A stretch of 64,000 nt of DNA from Arthrobacter sp. ISL-48. Its GTDB lineage: Bacteria > Actinomycetota > Actinomycetes > Actinomycetales > Micrococcaceae. The translations under genes were made by a program, and so were the position numbers. Of the stretch, positions 1 to 8,104 are shown in pieces. The notes below the pieces were generated by a model. The model saw only the letters and a program-made list of their open reading frames with translations. It had not been told where the DNA came from and did not search any database. Position 1 is the first letter of the stretch. Every line of letters starts with the position of its first letter. The stretch lies in the NCBI RefSeq assembly GCF_018613805.1, contig NZ_JAGGPL010000030.1:1-64000 (forward strand), in the 5' to 3' direction.

Positions 1-1
1 C

Positions 2-316
2 CCGGACACCCTGTACGTCACAGAACTCGTGGCACCGGGCGTCGTGAACACCATGCCGGAGAAGACCCTGGACGCCACATTCGACCACGGCGTCATCACC
101 GGTGACACCGTCTCCGGGACGTATGCGGAAGCCAACGCCACCCTGGACGCGCTTGACGCGCTCGGCATCTCCTACAACGACGTCGTGGCCATCCTCGAGT
201 CCGAGGGCCTGGACAAGTTCGTGGCCAGCTGGAAGGAACTGCTGGCCGACGTCGAAGGTGCCCTCGCCGCCGCACGAAGCCACGGGGCCACCCCAGCACT
301 ACGGGACACGCCGTAA
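2..316 (+). CDS. tal: Transaldolase, C-terminal part (5' cut by window start)
   Basis: Only the last 104 residues are in the window; the reading frame is open from base 2. The conserved end of actinobacterial transaldolase is recognisable, including the NTMPEKTLDA segment and the VVAILESEGLDKFVASW helix. Transaldolase moves a three-carbon dihydroxyacetone unit between sugar phosphates in the non-oxidative pentose phosphate pathway, in the cytoplasm. The TAA stop shares one base with an ATG (TAATG at 314-318), so the downstream frame is probably translationally coupled. The catalytic lysine lies upstream of the window. Standing next to a triosephosphate isomerase gene rather than tkt-pgi-zwf or gap-pgk suggests an accessory sugar or C3 module; that is inference. 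Confidence 0.88.
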   Translation, partial: PDTLYVTELVAPGVVNTMPEKTLDATFDHGVITGDTVSGTYAEANATLDALDALGISYNDVVAILESEGLDKFVASWKELLADVEGALAAARSHGATPALRDTP

Positions 317-672
317 TGGTGCGCTCAACCAGGCATACAGATATCGGCGACACCCAGGTTCCGGCACCGCAGGACTGGACCTCGCTCCAACCGGGAGACA
401 TCGTCGAGGTAATCGAACCCGGCGGATACTCCTACGAGGCGCGGATCGAGAGTAAAACCGAGCAATCGGACATCCTCTGGATCAGAAGCCACGGCTTCGG
501 TACGCGGCACCTCCTGCACAATCAGGACGGGACCCGACTCCAGGCCGGCACAACACCTGACCAGCCACAGAACCGTAACCCGCCTGCATTACCGGGCACA
601 GGGAGTTCCCTTCCTGGCCCCGCGGGACTGTCACGCCCGCAAGCCATCACACCAACCATTTGGAGGAAACAC
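316..672 (+). other. In-frame upstream extension of tpiA encoding a small beta-rich domain
   Basis: From the ATG that overlaps the tal stop, this frame runs without a stop into tpiA. The first ~78 residues (PGDIVEVIEPGG, ARIESKTEQSDILWI) look like a real small domain: alternating hydrophobics as in an SH3-like barrel and a spacing pattern shared with the small protein at 10801-11088. Residues ~80-119 are a proline-rich low-complexity stretch. It may be translated alone with readthrough, be a separate gene that lost its stop, or be a true fusion to TpiA. The good ribosome binding site just before position 673 argues that TpiA is also initiated independently. Function unknown. Confidence 0.5.
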
Positions 673-1485
673 ATGAACACGTCTGCCAACAGCACCTTTA
701 ACCGGACGCCCCTTATCGCCGGCAACTGGAAGATGAACATGGACCACGTCCAAGGCAGCAGCCTGCTGCAACATCTGGCCGAGGCTCTTTATGAGGCAAA
801 GCACGACTATGCCCGGGTGGAGGTTGCCGTCTTTCCGCCCTTCACGACTCTTAGCGCCGTGCAAACCCTGATCCAGGACGATGGCTTGGGCCTGGTCTCC
901 GGCGGCCAGGACCTTTCCCCGTTCGACTCGGGCGCCTACACAGGCGACGTCAGCGGTCAGTTTCTGGCCAGGCTCGGATGTAAGTATGTGCTCGTCGGCC
1001 ACAGCGAACGCCGCACGATCCATGGCGAAACCGACGCAACTGTGAACGCCAAGGTCAAGGCGACCTTCCGCCACACACTCACACCGGTGCTGTGCGTCGG
1101 CGAGGGCCTGGACATCCGCAAAGCGGGCACCCACATCCAGCACACACTCTCCCAGCTACGCGCCGGCGTCGACGGACTCACCTCAGACCAGGCCGCCGGA
1201 CTCGTAGTAGCGTACGAGCCCGTCTGGGCCATCGGAACCGGCGAAGTCGCCGGACCCGAAGATGCACAGGAAATGTGTGGCGCGATCCGCGCAGAACTGG
1301 CCGGCCTGTTCGACGCGGACGTCGCCTCCAAGACCCGGCTGCTCTACGGCGGCTCCGTTAAGGCCAGCAACGCGCCGGCCATGCTGCAAGCGGCCGACGT
1401 CGACGGCGTGCTGGTCGGCGGCGCGAGCCTTGATGCGGGTGAATTTGCCAATATTGTGGGCTTCGAGCGCCAGATGGCGGGCTGA
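673..1485 (+). CDS. tpiA: Triosephosphate isomerase
   Basis: 270 aa, normal family length with a slightly long N terminus. It interconverts dihydroxyacetone phosphate and glyceraldehyde 3-phosphate in the cytoplasm. Visible motifs in order: AGNWKMN with the catalytic lysine near residue 20, VGHSERR with the electrophilic histidine near residue 115, VAYEPVWAIGTG with the catalytic glutamate near residue 185, and the phosphate-binding LLYGGSVK near residue 228. The start at 673 is preceded by GGAGG at 662-666, although the frame is open back to 316. Pairing with tal suggests a second copy serving an accessory pathway feeding triose phosphates, distinct from a glycolytic gap-pgk-tpi operon. Confidence 0.93.
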   Translation: MNTSANSTFNRTPLIAGNWKMNMDHVQGSSLLQHLAEALYEAKHDYARVEVAVFPPFTTLSAVQTLIQDDGLGLVSGGQDLSPFDSGAYTGDVSGQFLARLGCKYVLVGHSERRTIHGETDATVNAKVKATFRHTLTPVLCVGEGLDIRKAGTHIQHTLSQLRAGVDGLTSDQAAGLVVAYEPVWAIGTGEVAGPEDAQEMCGAIRAELAGLFDADVASKTRLLYGGSVKASNAPAMLQAADVDGVLVGGASLDAGEFANIVGFERQMAG

Positions 1486-1717
1486 GCCAGCCAAGTTTCG
1501 TTCCTTGCACGCCCCATACCCTGATGTTGTTTGGGCCGCGCTTCAGGCCGATGAGTAGTTCTCTACCGGTGTCGACGATCTCGCGGCTCGCTGCCGCCGC
1601 TGGGGCGGGACTCGGTGCGCACGAAACGGGGCCGGCACTTAACCACGGAGCCTCTTACCCCCGCCCCAGCTATACATCCCAGCGGTGTTGAAGAATGTGA
1701 CGCCGAACTGCGGGTAG

Positions 1718-1754
1718 TTGACCCATAGGTACAGAACTGTGTAAGTTGGACGTG
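1718..1754 (+). promoter_or_regulatory. Promoter and operator of tetR at 1754 (leaderless type)
   Basis: TTGACC (1718-1723) as -35 and TAAGTT (1742-1747) as -10, spacer 18, put the transcription start at the GTG codon at 1754. No ribosome binding site is seen. The 19-mer at 1718-1736 (TTGACCCATAGGTACAGAA) recurs with 16 of 19 identical bases on the opposite strand at 2372-2390, just upstream of the MBL gene, so it is a probable shared operator for the TetR protein. Confidence 0.55.
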
Positions 1755-2332
1755 TGGGCAGACCCAAAGAGTTCGATCCGGAGACCGCCGTCCTTCAAGC
1801 GATGGACGTCTTTTGGCGTCAGGGCTATGCCTCGACCACGCCCCAGGGTCTCTGCGACGCGCTCGGCGTCGGCAAAGGGAGCCTCTATAACGCCTTCGGC
1901 GGCAAACGCCAACTCTTCGATCTGGTCCTGCAGAAGTATCTCGACACACAAAAGGAGGTCGTCACGAGCTGGCTCAACGATTCGGGAACGGTCAAGGAGC
2001 GGCTGCGTCGAGCGCTGGTGTTCCTCGTGGAGACTGACCTGGCCGACCCCGCTCGACGCGGCTGCCTGGCCACGAACAGCGCCGTTGAATTCGGCGTCGC
2101 CGACGCCGACGTCGCGACGCGCGTCCAAGGCCTGTTCGACCACACCGAGCGCGCTTTCGCATCAATGATCGCCGAGGGGCGGCGCAGCGGCGAGCTGCGG
2201 ACCGACCTCGACGACCAGGCCGTGGCCAGCATGCTGCTGAACACCGTCACCGGCCTGCACGCCCTGGCCCGGCTCGAGAAGGGCCCCGTGAGGATGCTGA
2301 GCATCGTCGACGCCACCGTTGGACTTCTTTGA
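1754..2332 (+). CDS. TetR/AcrR-family transcriptional regulator
   Basis: 192 aa, GTG start. The N-terminal helix-turn-helix is clear (residues ~10-55: AMDVFWRQGYASTTPQGLCDALGVGKGSLYNAFGGK, shown here in part as GVGKGSLYNAFGGK). The C-terminal half resembles the ligand-binding domain of the group with a RRGCLATNSAVE-like segment, common in regulators of small-molecule detoxification. It precedes an MBL-fold hydrolase on the same strand with a 78-base gap, and both genes carry the same 19-bp motif upstream. It most likely represses itself and the hydrolase until an unknown ligand binds. Confidence 0.88.
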   Translation: MGRPKEFDPETAVLQAMDVFWRQGYASTTPQGLCDALGVGKGSLYNAFGGKRQLFDLVLQKYLDTQKEVVTSWLNDSGTVKERLRRALVFLVETDLADPARRGCLATNSAVEFGVADADVATRVQGLFDHTERAFASMIAEGRRSGELRTDLDDQAVASMLLNTVTGLHALARLEKGPVRMLSIVDATVGLL

Positions 2333-2371
2333 CGGACGCCCGCATCGGGATCCCTAATTTTTTTACCATTT

Positions 2372-2390
2372 TTCTGTACCTGTAAGTCAA
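2372..2390 (-). promoter_or_regulatory. Second copy of the TetR operator, upstream of the MBL gene
   Basis: On the minus strand the sequence reads TTGACTTACAGGTACAGAA, matching 16 of 19 bases of the motif at 1718-1736. It ends 20 bases before the hydrolase start at 2411, where a bound repressor would block the promoter or early elongation. Confidence 0.55.
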
Positions 2391-2410
2391 AAATGAACTG
2401 GAGAACCAAC

Positions 2411-3268
2411 ATGACCTCATCACTCAACCTGAACATCTTCTCTGCGCCGGCCCGGGCTGTGAACATCCCTCTCCCTGGGCCTGCGCCTGAGGGCGGCTGG
2501 ACCTGGCCTCCCACGTCGGCCACGCTGATTTCCGGCGAACGCGAGGCGATCCTGGTCGACACGGTCCCCGGCATCGATGACTCAGCCGAACTCGCCGACT
2601 GGATCGAGGCCAGCGGTAAGGAGCTCACCACTATCTTCATCACGCACGCCCACATCGACCATTTCCTCGGAGCGGCCGAGCTACTCAAACGCTTCCCTCG
2701 AGCCCATCTGGTGGCCACCGAAGCGACCGCCCGCCTGATCGCCCACGAAGCCGAGACCGGTCAGGAGCGTGCGCTCTACTCGCAGATCTTCGTGGACGAG
2801 ATCGGCTCCGAGGTAATCGTGCCGGAGACCGTCATCGGCGGCCGGCTCGAGCTCGAAGGCCATGACGTGTTCGCCGTGCCAACCGGCCAGTCCGATGTCA
2901 GCGACTCCTCCTACGTGCACATCCCTGAGCTGTCCGCTGTCATCGTCGGCGACATCGCGTACAACGACGTGCACCCGACCCTCGTGACAAGCACGCACGA
3001 GACCCGCCAGGGCTGGATCGATACGATGGTCAAGATCCAGGAGCTCGAGCCCGAGATCGTGGTGGCCGCCCACCGCCGCGCCGACGCCGCTGACACCGGG
3101 GAGGCGCTGGCCGAGACCATCGCCTACGTCGAGGAGGCCGACGACTTCCTGGCCACCGATCCGACCGCCGAGGAGTTCATCGACCACATGCTGGCGGCCT
3201 ACCCCCACCGGCTCAACGTCAGCACACTGCACTACGGCACCGCCATGATGGGACTCCGGAAGGCCTAG
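2411..3268 (+). CDS. MBL-fold metallo-hydrolase
   Basis: 285 aa. The metallo-beta-lactamase zinc motif THAHIDHFLG (HxHxDH) is near residue 80, a further metal ligand aspartate lies in IVGDIAYNDVH (~180), and the fold's late histidine is in VVAAHRR (~218). The family includes lactonases, thioesterases and glyoxalase II-like enzymes; the substrate cannot be told. The start at 2411 has GGAGA eight bases upstream; an in-frame ATG at 2393 lacks a site. The gene follows a TetR regulator and shares its operator, so it is probably an inducible degradative or protective hydrolase. Confidence 0.85.
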   Translation: MTSSLNLNIFSAPARAVNIPLPGPAPEGGWTWPPTSATLISGEREAILVDTVPGIDDSAELADWIEASGKELTTIFITHAHIDHFLGAAELLKRFPRAHLVATEATARLIAHEAETGQERALYSQIFVDEIGSEVIVPETVIGGRLELEGHDVFAVPTGQSDVSDSSYVHIPELSAVIVGDIAYNDVHPTLVTSTHETRQGWIDTMVKIQELEPEIVVAAHRRADAADTGEALAETIAYVEEADDFLATDPTAEEFIDHMLAAYPHRLNVSTLHYGTAMMGLRKA

Positions 3269-3294
3269 CGGGTTCTCAGTCCGCTGAGCACTCG

Positions 3295-3331
3295 GGGGCC
3301 GGCATCCACCACCAGCCGGAATGCCGGCCCC
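3295..3331 (+). terminator. Hairpin terminator after the MBL gene
   Basis: Perfect 11-bp inverted repeat, GGGGCCGGCAT (3295-3305) with its complement at 3321-3331 and a 15-base loop, beginning 26 bases after the hydrolase stop. There is no T-tract, as is usual for actinobacterial terminators. Confidence 0.6.
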
Positions 3332-3395
3332 TCCGGGCAGGCCCGGGGCGATGCTCCCGACTCCGCTCAGGATATCGCCACTGCCAGGGTCGGAC

Positions 3396-3446
3396 AGGCG
3401 TGGAGACCAGTGGGGCGGCGGCCGCGGCCCTTGGGTCTCCACGCCT
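3396..3446. terminator. Strong 13-bp inverted repeat, probable bidirectional terminator
   Basis: AGGCGTGGAGACC (3396-3408) is perfectly complementary to 3434-3446. The 25-base loop is itself GC-rich and partly self-complementary, so a long hairpin is likely. It separates the MBL gene from the insertion-sequence remnant. Confidence 0.5.
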
Positions 3447-3539
3447 ATTGCAATCCAGGAGCGGGGCACAACGATCCCCCACGGGAGCCGGCCGGCACGG
3501 CGAGTGGATCAGCGCGGATGCAGCGTCGAGTAGCTGAAG

Positions 3540-3659
3540 TCATTCACAGCCCGAACTCAGCAGAAACCCGATCCGCGCCGGTCCCCAATCCTCCTCGACG
3601 ACGCACTGGGCCAGCCGGAGCCTGCCTTTGGGCGTAAGGATCGCATTAGCGTGGGACAT
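3540..3659 (-). pseudogene. IS481-type transposase, N-terminal remnant
   Basis: The minus strand from 3659 encodes 39 aa beginning MSHANAILTPKGRLRLAQCV, the typical start of IS481-family transposases, followed by a stop at 3540. A very good ribosome binding site (AAGGAGG) lies seven bases upstream of the ATG, which supports a genuine transposase start. The expected helix-turn-helix continuation and the DDE catalytic domain (~300 aa) are missing, so the element is dead. It marks past insertion and deletion between two regulator-linked modules. Confidence 0.6.
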
Positions 3660-3855
3660 GAACACCTCCTTGCGGGTCGGACTCTGAACAAGCCCACCCC
3701 ACTCGGAGGTCTTCTTTTGTCACCTATCCACGCCGAGCGCTCCTAACGTCCGTGGTCAATACCCTAGCCAGGCGCCTAATGCTTCGGTCGCGAATGCCAC
3801 AACCGACTTCCTCCTTCGTGCTGCGGGATGAACGTCGGCCGGCCGGCGTCTGCCT

Positions 3856-4659
3856 TTAGATGACGTTGATGGTATTGAGGTAGAGCGCGGCGAGATCGGT
3901 ATCGCCCGCGAGTTCGACGTCGGCGTCGCGCCACGACGATCGCTGCGTTCCCCAGTCGGGGAACGTGATAGCAGGGGCGGTGATGCTGGCAGCCGGGGCG
4001 TGGGAGCCAGCTGCGGCGAGGCCGTCGGCGTCGATCCACCAGGTGCCGCCCCCGGGGCCCGTGAGTGTGAGGGTCAGTCCGGCGTCGATTCCGGATACCG
4101 GCGCCATCGCGGTTTGGTTGCTGAGCACCGCGGTCATCCAGTCGAGCACAGCGCGCATCCGGTTCCCGTCCGTCGGAGGTGTCTGCAGCCCTAGCGCGGG
4201 GGCCATGTCGTGGCGGAGGTGGGTATGCAGGTCGAAGACGAGGGCGCCGCCCACCAGCAGTGCCATCGGGAACTTTCCGAGCTCGTTGAGCCGCATGGGC
4301 ACCGCCCGCAGCGGGGTGTGCCGAACGAAGGCAAGCATGCGGGCCGAGGTGCCGGTGGCGGTCTCGAACTCGGCCATGACCTGCTCCCGGCTCCACGCAC
4401 GGCGCACCTGCACGGGGCCCTCGTTGACGACCTCGAGGCTCGGCTGCCGGGCGGCCTGCAGACCGGCGGGGATGTACATGTTGTGGGCGGTGGAGCCGAT
4501 GTGGCCGACCATGTCGGCGATGCTCCAGCCGGCGGCTTTGCTGGGCGCGTTCCACTGTGCGGAGGTGAGGGAGTTCGCGAATTCGAGCATCACGGCGCTC
4601 TCGGTACGGAACGCGGCGTGGAGGTTTTTCAGGTCGGGGGTGGGGAGGCGGTTGGCCAT
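3856..4659 (-). CDS. Maleylpyruvate isomerase-type (MDMPI/DinB-fold) mycothiol-dependent protein
   Basis: 267 aa. The N-terminal ~150 residues form the DinB-like four-helix domain of the mycothiol-dependent maleylpyruvate isomerase family: QWNAPSKAAGWSIADMVGHI carries the first conserved histidine and VFDLHTHLRHDM (~145) the other metal ligands. The C-terminal part matches the usual SCP2-like MDMPI domain (LTLTGPGGGTWWIDADG). Such proteins use mycothiol in isomerisation or conjugation, but most members are uncharacterised. It lies 53 bases downstream of a TetR gene on the same strand, probably in one operon. Confidence 0.75.
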   Translation of the reverse strand: MANRLPTPDLKNLHAAFRTESAVMLEFANSLTSAQWNAPSKAAGWSIADMVGHIGSTAHNMYIPAGLQAARQPSLEVVNEGPVQVRRAWSREQVMAEFETATGTSARMLAFVRHTPLRAVPMRLNELGKFPMALLVGGALVFDLHTHLRHDMAPALGLQTPPTDGNRMRAVLDWMTAVLSNQTAMAPVSGIDAGLTLTLTGPGGGTWWIDADGLAAAGSHAPAASITAPAITFPDWGTQRSSWRDADVELAGDTDLAALYLNTINVI

Positions 4660-4712
4660 GTCGAATCTGCTTTCGTGGATATTCGCGGAATTTTGCGTAA
4701 ATCTCGCCCGGG

Positions 4713-5303
4713 TCAGTTCGAGGCGTGGATGGCTGCCACCGCCGTGTCGTACAGGTCAAACAGCGGCGTCGAACCCCGTAGCCGGAGCCACTCCTCGGTG
4801 GCGGCCTGCAGGCAGGTGATCGCCGCGCCGACGATGGCTCTGGCCTCGAAGCTCCGCGCCTCGGAGGCGGGCAGCTTCGGTTCGATCAGGGGGGCGAGCA
4901 GATTGGTCCACCTCGCCTGCTTCTCGGCGTGGCCGGCTCGCAGTGACTCGTTGTCGAACAGCATCGAGACGATCTCGAGGCGGTTCTCTGGGCTGGCCTC
5001 GATCTCGTCGAGCACCTCGAACGCATGCCGCAGCGACACCCAGACGTCTTCGTCGGCCGGACGGTCGGTGAGTCGCGTCGCGATGACCTCTCCCTGCTCG
5101 GACAGGCCACTGAGCGCCAGGTCTTCTTTCGTGCGGAAATAGTTGAACAGGGTGCGGCGCGAGACTCCGGCCGCTGCTGCGACCTCGTCGACGGTGGTCT
5201 CGTCGAAGCCCTTCTGGGCGAAGAGCTGCATCGCTGTCTGTGCAAGGAGCGAACGCACGACGGCCCGAGTCTGTTGTCGGATTGGTATGGGAGACATGGC
5301 CAT
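4713..5303 (-). CDS. TetR-family transcriptional regulator
   Basis: 196 aa from the ATG at 5303. The helix-turn-helix is clear (TTVDEVAAAAGVSRRTLFNYF, residues ~33-53, here over 20 so read as GVSRRTLFNYFRTKEDL). The C-terminal domain is of the MftR-like type. The frame is open to 5345, but that start overlaps the operator. TACTAT (complement of 5310-5315) lies six bases before the ATG at 5303, the spacing of a leaderless promoter. Divergent from the SDR at 5376, it probably controls both directions through the palindromes at 5341-5376. Confidence 0.87.
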   Translation of the reverse strand: MAMSPIPIRQQTRAVVRSLLAQTAMQLFAQKGFDETTVDEVAAAAGVSRRTLFNYFRTKEDLALSGLSEQGEVIATRLTDRPADEDVWVSLRHAFEVLDEIEASPENRLEIVSMLFDNESLRAGHAEKQARWTNLLAPLIEPKLPASEARSFEARAIVGAAITCLQAATEEWLRLRGSTPLFDLYDTAVAAIHASN

Positions 5304-5339
5304 GCACTCATAGTACGACATTGCCGGACGGGAAGCTAT

Positions 5340-5376
5340 TTGCACTTAGTGCACGAATGTGCATAGAGTGTGCACA
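5340..5376. promoter_or_regulatory. Divergent operator/promoter with TGCAC palindromes
   Basis: TGCACTTAGTGCA (5341-5353) is a near-perfect palindrome. A second inverted-repeat region rich in TGTGCA follows at 5358-5376. TTGCAC (5340-5345) and TAGAGT (5364-5369) form a plus-strand promoter with an 18-base spacer whose transcript would begin at about the ATG at 5376. The palindrome sits within the -35 region, as expected for a TetR operator. Confidence 0.55.
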
Positions 5377-6173
5377 TGAACAGAATTGACTACAGCACCC
5401 AGACCGTCATCGTCACTGGAGCCAGCTCCGGTCTCGGCGCGGAATTCGCCCGCCAACTCGCCGCCCGAGGAGCAAACCTGGTCCTCGTGGCCCGCCGCGA
5501 AGACCGTCTCACCGCCCTCGCAGACGAGCTGACCCACCGCTACGGAGTGAACGTAATCACCGTCGCGCAAGGACTCGACAGGCCGGATGCCGGACGCACG
5601 CTTCGAACAGAGCTCGAGTCACGGGGCATCTTCGCCACCGGCCTCGTCAACAACGCCGGCTTCGGAACCCACAACCCCTTTGGCGAGGAGGACCCCGAGC
5701 GGCTGCAGCAGCTCATCACGCTGAACATCAGCGCCCTGGTGGACCTCAGCCACGCCTACTTCGACGTCTTCGCCAAACAGAAGACGTCCATCCTGATCAA
5801 TGTCGCGAGCCTGCTCGGCTTCATGCCGACCCCCTACCTGAGCGTCTACGGCGCCTCGAAGGCCTTCGTGCTGAGCTTCACCGAGTCCCTCTGGGAAGAA
5901 GCCCGCGGAACGGGCCTCCGCGTTCTCGCCATCTCCCCCGGGGCGATGGCGACAGAGTTCTTCGACGCCGCCGGCAGTCAGGCCGCCGACTACGGCACCC
6001 GCCGCGCCCGCCCCGAAGACGTCGTGAAGACCGCCCTCGACACCGTCAACAAGCCGTCACACCGCCCCTCGGTCATCACCAACGGACGCCCGCTCGCCAT
6101 CGCTGCCCGCTTCCTCCCGCGAGGCACGGTCGTGCGCTTCATGGGCGCCAGCATCCGCCGCAGCAACCGCTGA
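5376..6173 (+). CDS. Short-chain dehydrogenase/reductase
   Basis: 265 aa, classical SDR. The cofactor motif TGASSGLG is near residue 14, NNAG near 89, the catalytic serine in INVASLLGF (~142) and the YGASK Tyr/Lys pair at ~155-159. The DltE-like group to which it belongs reduces ketones or aldehydes with NADPH. No ribosome binding site precedes the ATG; the promoter placement predicts a leaderless message. It is followed by enoyl-CoA hydratase-like and alpha/beta-hydrolase genes on the same strand, a small inducible oxidoreductive module. Confidence 0.86.
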   Translation: MNRIDYSTQTVIVTGASSGLGAEFARQLAARGANLVLVARREDRLTALADELTHRYGVNVITVAQGLDRPDAGRTLRTELESRGIFATGLVNNAGFGTHNPFGEEDPERLQQLITLNISALVDLSHAYFDVFAKQKTSILINVASLLGFMPTPYLSVYGASKAFVLSFTESLWEEARGTGLRVLAISPGAMATEFFDAAGSQAADYGTRRARPEDVVKTALDTVNKPSHRPSVITNGRPLAIAARFLPRGTVVRFMGASIRRSNR

Positions 6174-6239
6174 CCCCGCTCCAACCCACCGACCACACGT
6201 CCCGCAGCATAATTTCACCCCAGCCGAATGGAGCACATC

Positions 6240-7067
6240 ATGAGCACGTCAAGCACCGTCGTCCTTGATCGTCCAAGCCCGAAGGTCGCGACGATCACCT
6301 TCCACAACCCGCCGGCCAACGTCGTGGCCGCAGAGACGGCTGTCCGGCTTCACGAGATCGTGACAGACCTCGAGAACGACTCGAACGTCCAGGTCGTCCT
6401 CTTCAAGAGCGACGTGCCTGACTTCTTCCTCAACCACTTCGACCTTGCCGCCCTCGGTGAGCTGCCGACGCCCCAAGGTGACGAGCTGCCCATCTGGACC
6501 GATCTCGTCCTCCGTCTCTCCAAGGCGCCCTACATCACGGTCGCCTCGATCCGAGGACGCACACGTGGAGCCGGCAACGAGCTCGCTCTGGCCCTCGACC
6601 TGCGCTACGCAAGCCTCGAGAACGCCTTCTTCGGACAGCCCGAGGTCGGCGCCGGCCTGCTCCCGGGCGGCGGCGGCACCGAGCGGCTCCCTCGCTTCCT
6701 GGGCCGGGACCGGGCGCTCGAGGCCATCCTCGGCAGCGGCGACTACGACGCCGCCCACGCGGAGCGTTGGGGCTGGGTGACGCGCGCACTGCCCGACGCC
6801 GAGCTCGACACCTTCGTCGATGCGATGGTCAGGCGACTGGCGAGCTTTGACAAGAACTCACTCGCTGCGGCCAAGGCCGCGGTCAACCGGGCCACACTCC
6901 CGCCGGACCGTGACCTCGTCGCCGTCTTTTCCGAATTCGCCCACTCGCTGACGCTGCCCGGCTTCCAGGTCCGCGCAGCCGCCACTCAGGCCATCGCCGC
7001 AGAGGCCGGGCTCGACTTCGAGTACCGCATGGGCGAGTACATCGCCCGGGCCAACCAGCAGGCCTGA
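6240..7067 (+). CDS. Enoyl-CoA hydratase/isomerase family protein
   Basis: 275 aa of crotonase fold. The oxyanion-hole segments are present: FFLNHFDLAAL and the later RTRGAGNELALALDLRYAS (~105-123). The FFGQPEVGAGLLPGGGGTERL segment, given here in part as GAGLLPGGGGTERL, carries the region where hydratases place their second glutamate. No acyl-CoA ligase is near, so CoA dependence is not proven. The start at 6240 has GGAG five bases upstream. Located 66 bases after the SDR gene and 55 before the hydrolase gene, it is probably co-transcribed with both. Confidence 0.82.
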   Translation: MSTSSTVVLDRPSPKVATITFHNPPANVVAAETAVRLHEIVTDLENDSNVQVVLFKSDVPDFFLNHFDLAALGELPTPQGDELPIWTDLVLRLSKAPYITVASIRGRTRGAGNELALALDLRYASLENAFFGQPEVGAGLLPGGGGTERLPRFLGRDRALEAILGSGDYDAAHAERWGWVTRALPDAELDTFVDAMVRRLASFDKNSLAAAKAAVNRATLPPDRDLVAVFSEFAHSLTLPGFQVRAAATQAIAAEAGLDFEYRMGEYIARANQQA

Positions 7068-7122
7068 CCACCACCGCCCGTCCCGTCACCATTACCAACA
7101 ACTACCTGAGCAGGAGCACATC

Positions 7123-7980
7123 ATGAGCAGCAACAAGATCTACGCGGCATCCACCGCAGAGACGCAGTACATCGAGACCAAATCGGCCAGGTTCGCCTAC
7201 CGCCGGTTGGGGCCGGTCGGCGGGGTACCGCTCCTGCTCCTGCACCGGTTCCGCGCCACCCTCGACTGGTGGGACCCGCGCTTCATCCAGGCTCTGGCCG
7301 CCGAGCGCGACGTCATCCTCTTCGATAACATCGGGATCGGCTACACCGAGGGCGAGCCGCTGAGGACCGTCGACGCGTTCGCCGACGGAGCAGGGGAAGT
7401 CATCGAGGCCCTCGGGCTGTCGCAGGTCGACCTGCTCGGCTGGTCCTTCGGCGGCGTCGTGGCACAGCGACTCGCCGTGCTGCACCCCGAGCGCGTGCGC
7501 CGCATCGTGATCGCGGGCAGTGGCTCGGGTGCGGCACCAGGGATGCCAGGCATCCCCGAACGCGTCCTGGCCATCCAGCAGCAGCCCGAGTCCAGCCTCG
7601 AGGACGTCCTCTACCTCTTCTACCCCGAAACAGAAGAGGCCAGAGCCCGCGGGCTCGACCACTTCGGACGCGTCCAGGCCGACATGCCTGAAGGGGCGCC
7701 ACAGGTCACCCAGGAGGCCGCGATGGGTCAACTCGAGGCGATCATGGCCACGATGTCACGACCGTGGGATGACGTCGTGAGTGACCTTAAGGAAATCACA
7801 GCTCCCGTGCTCTATGCCGGTGGCGCACACGACGTCATGATCGACGCCTTCGGTTCCTACGCGGCGGTACAGGTACTCCCCAACGCAAAACTCGTCCTGT
7901 ACAGCGATGCCGGGCACGCGTTCCTGTTCCAGCACCTCGACGAGTTCGTGCGTGAGGTGCTGGTGTTCCTGACCGACTGA
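7123..7980 (+). CDS. Alpha/beta hydrolase
   Basis: 285 aa. The nucleophile elbow GWSFGG (serine ~107), an acid in YAGGAHDVM (~238) and the histidine in YSDAGHAFL (~266) form a complete triad. The oxyanion segment reads LLLLHRF instead of the common LLLHGF, a small deviation. A GGAG site (7113-7116) precedes the ATG. It ends the SDR-crotonase-hydrolase module under the divergent TetR; substrate unknown (ester, lactone or C-C bond). Confidence 0.85.
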   Translation: MSSNKIYAASTAETQYIETKSARFAYRRLGPVGGVPLLLLHRFRATLDWWDPRFIQALAAERDVILFDNIGIGYTEGEPLRTVDAFADGAGEVIEALGLSQVDLLGWSFGGVVAQRLAVLHPERVRRIVIAGSGSGAAPGMPGIPERVLAIQQQPESSLEDVLYLFYPETEEARARGLDHFGRVQADMPEGAPQVTQEAAMGQLEAIMATMSRPWDDVVSDLKEITAPVLYAGGAHDVMIDAFGSYAAVQVLPNAKLVLYSDAGHAFLFQHLDEFVREVLVFLTD

Positions 7981-8104
7981 GCCTCGGCCCAGACGAGCAA
8001 GACTGCAGCAAAGCCGACGACCGTGGCCGCGAGGCACCGCCCGATCGGTCGCAGCCGGATGCACTGATTCCGCCGTTTTCGGTCCCTCGGCAAGCGGGTC
8101 GCGA

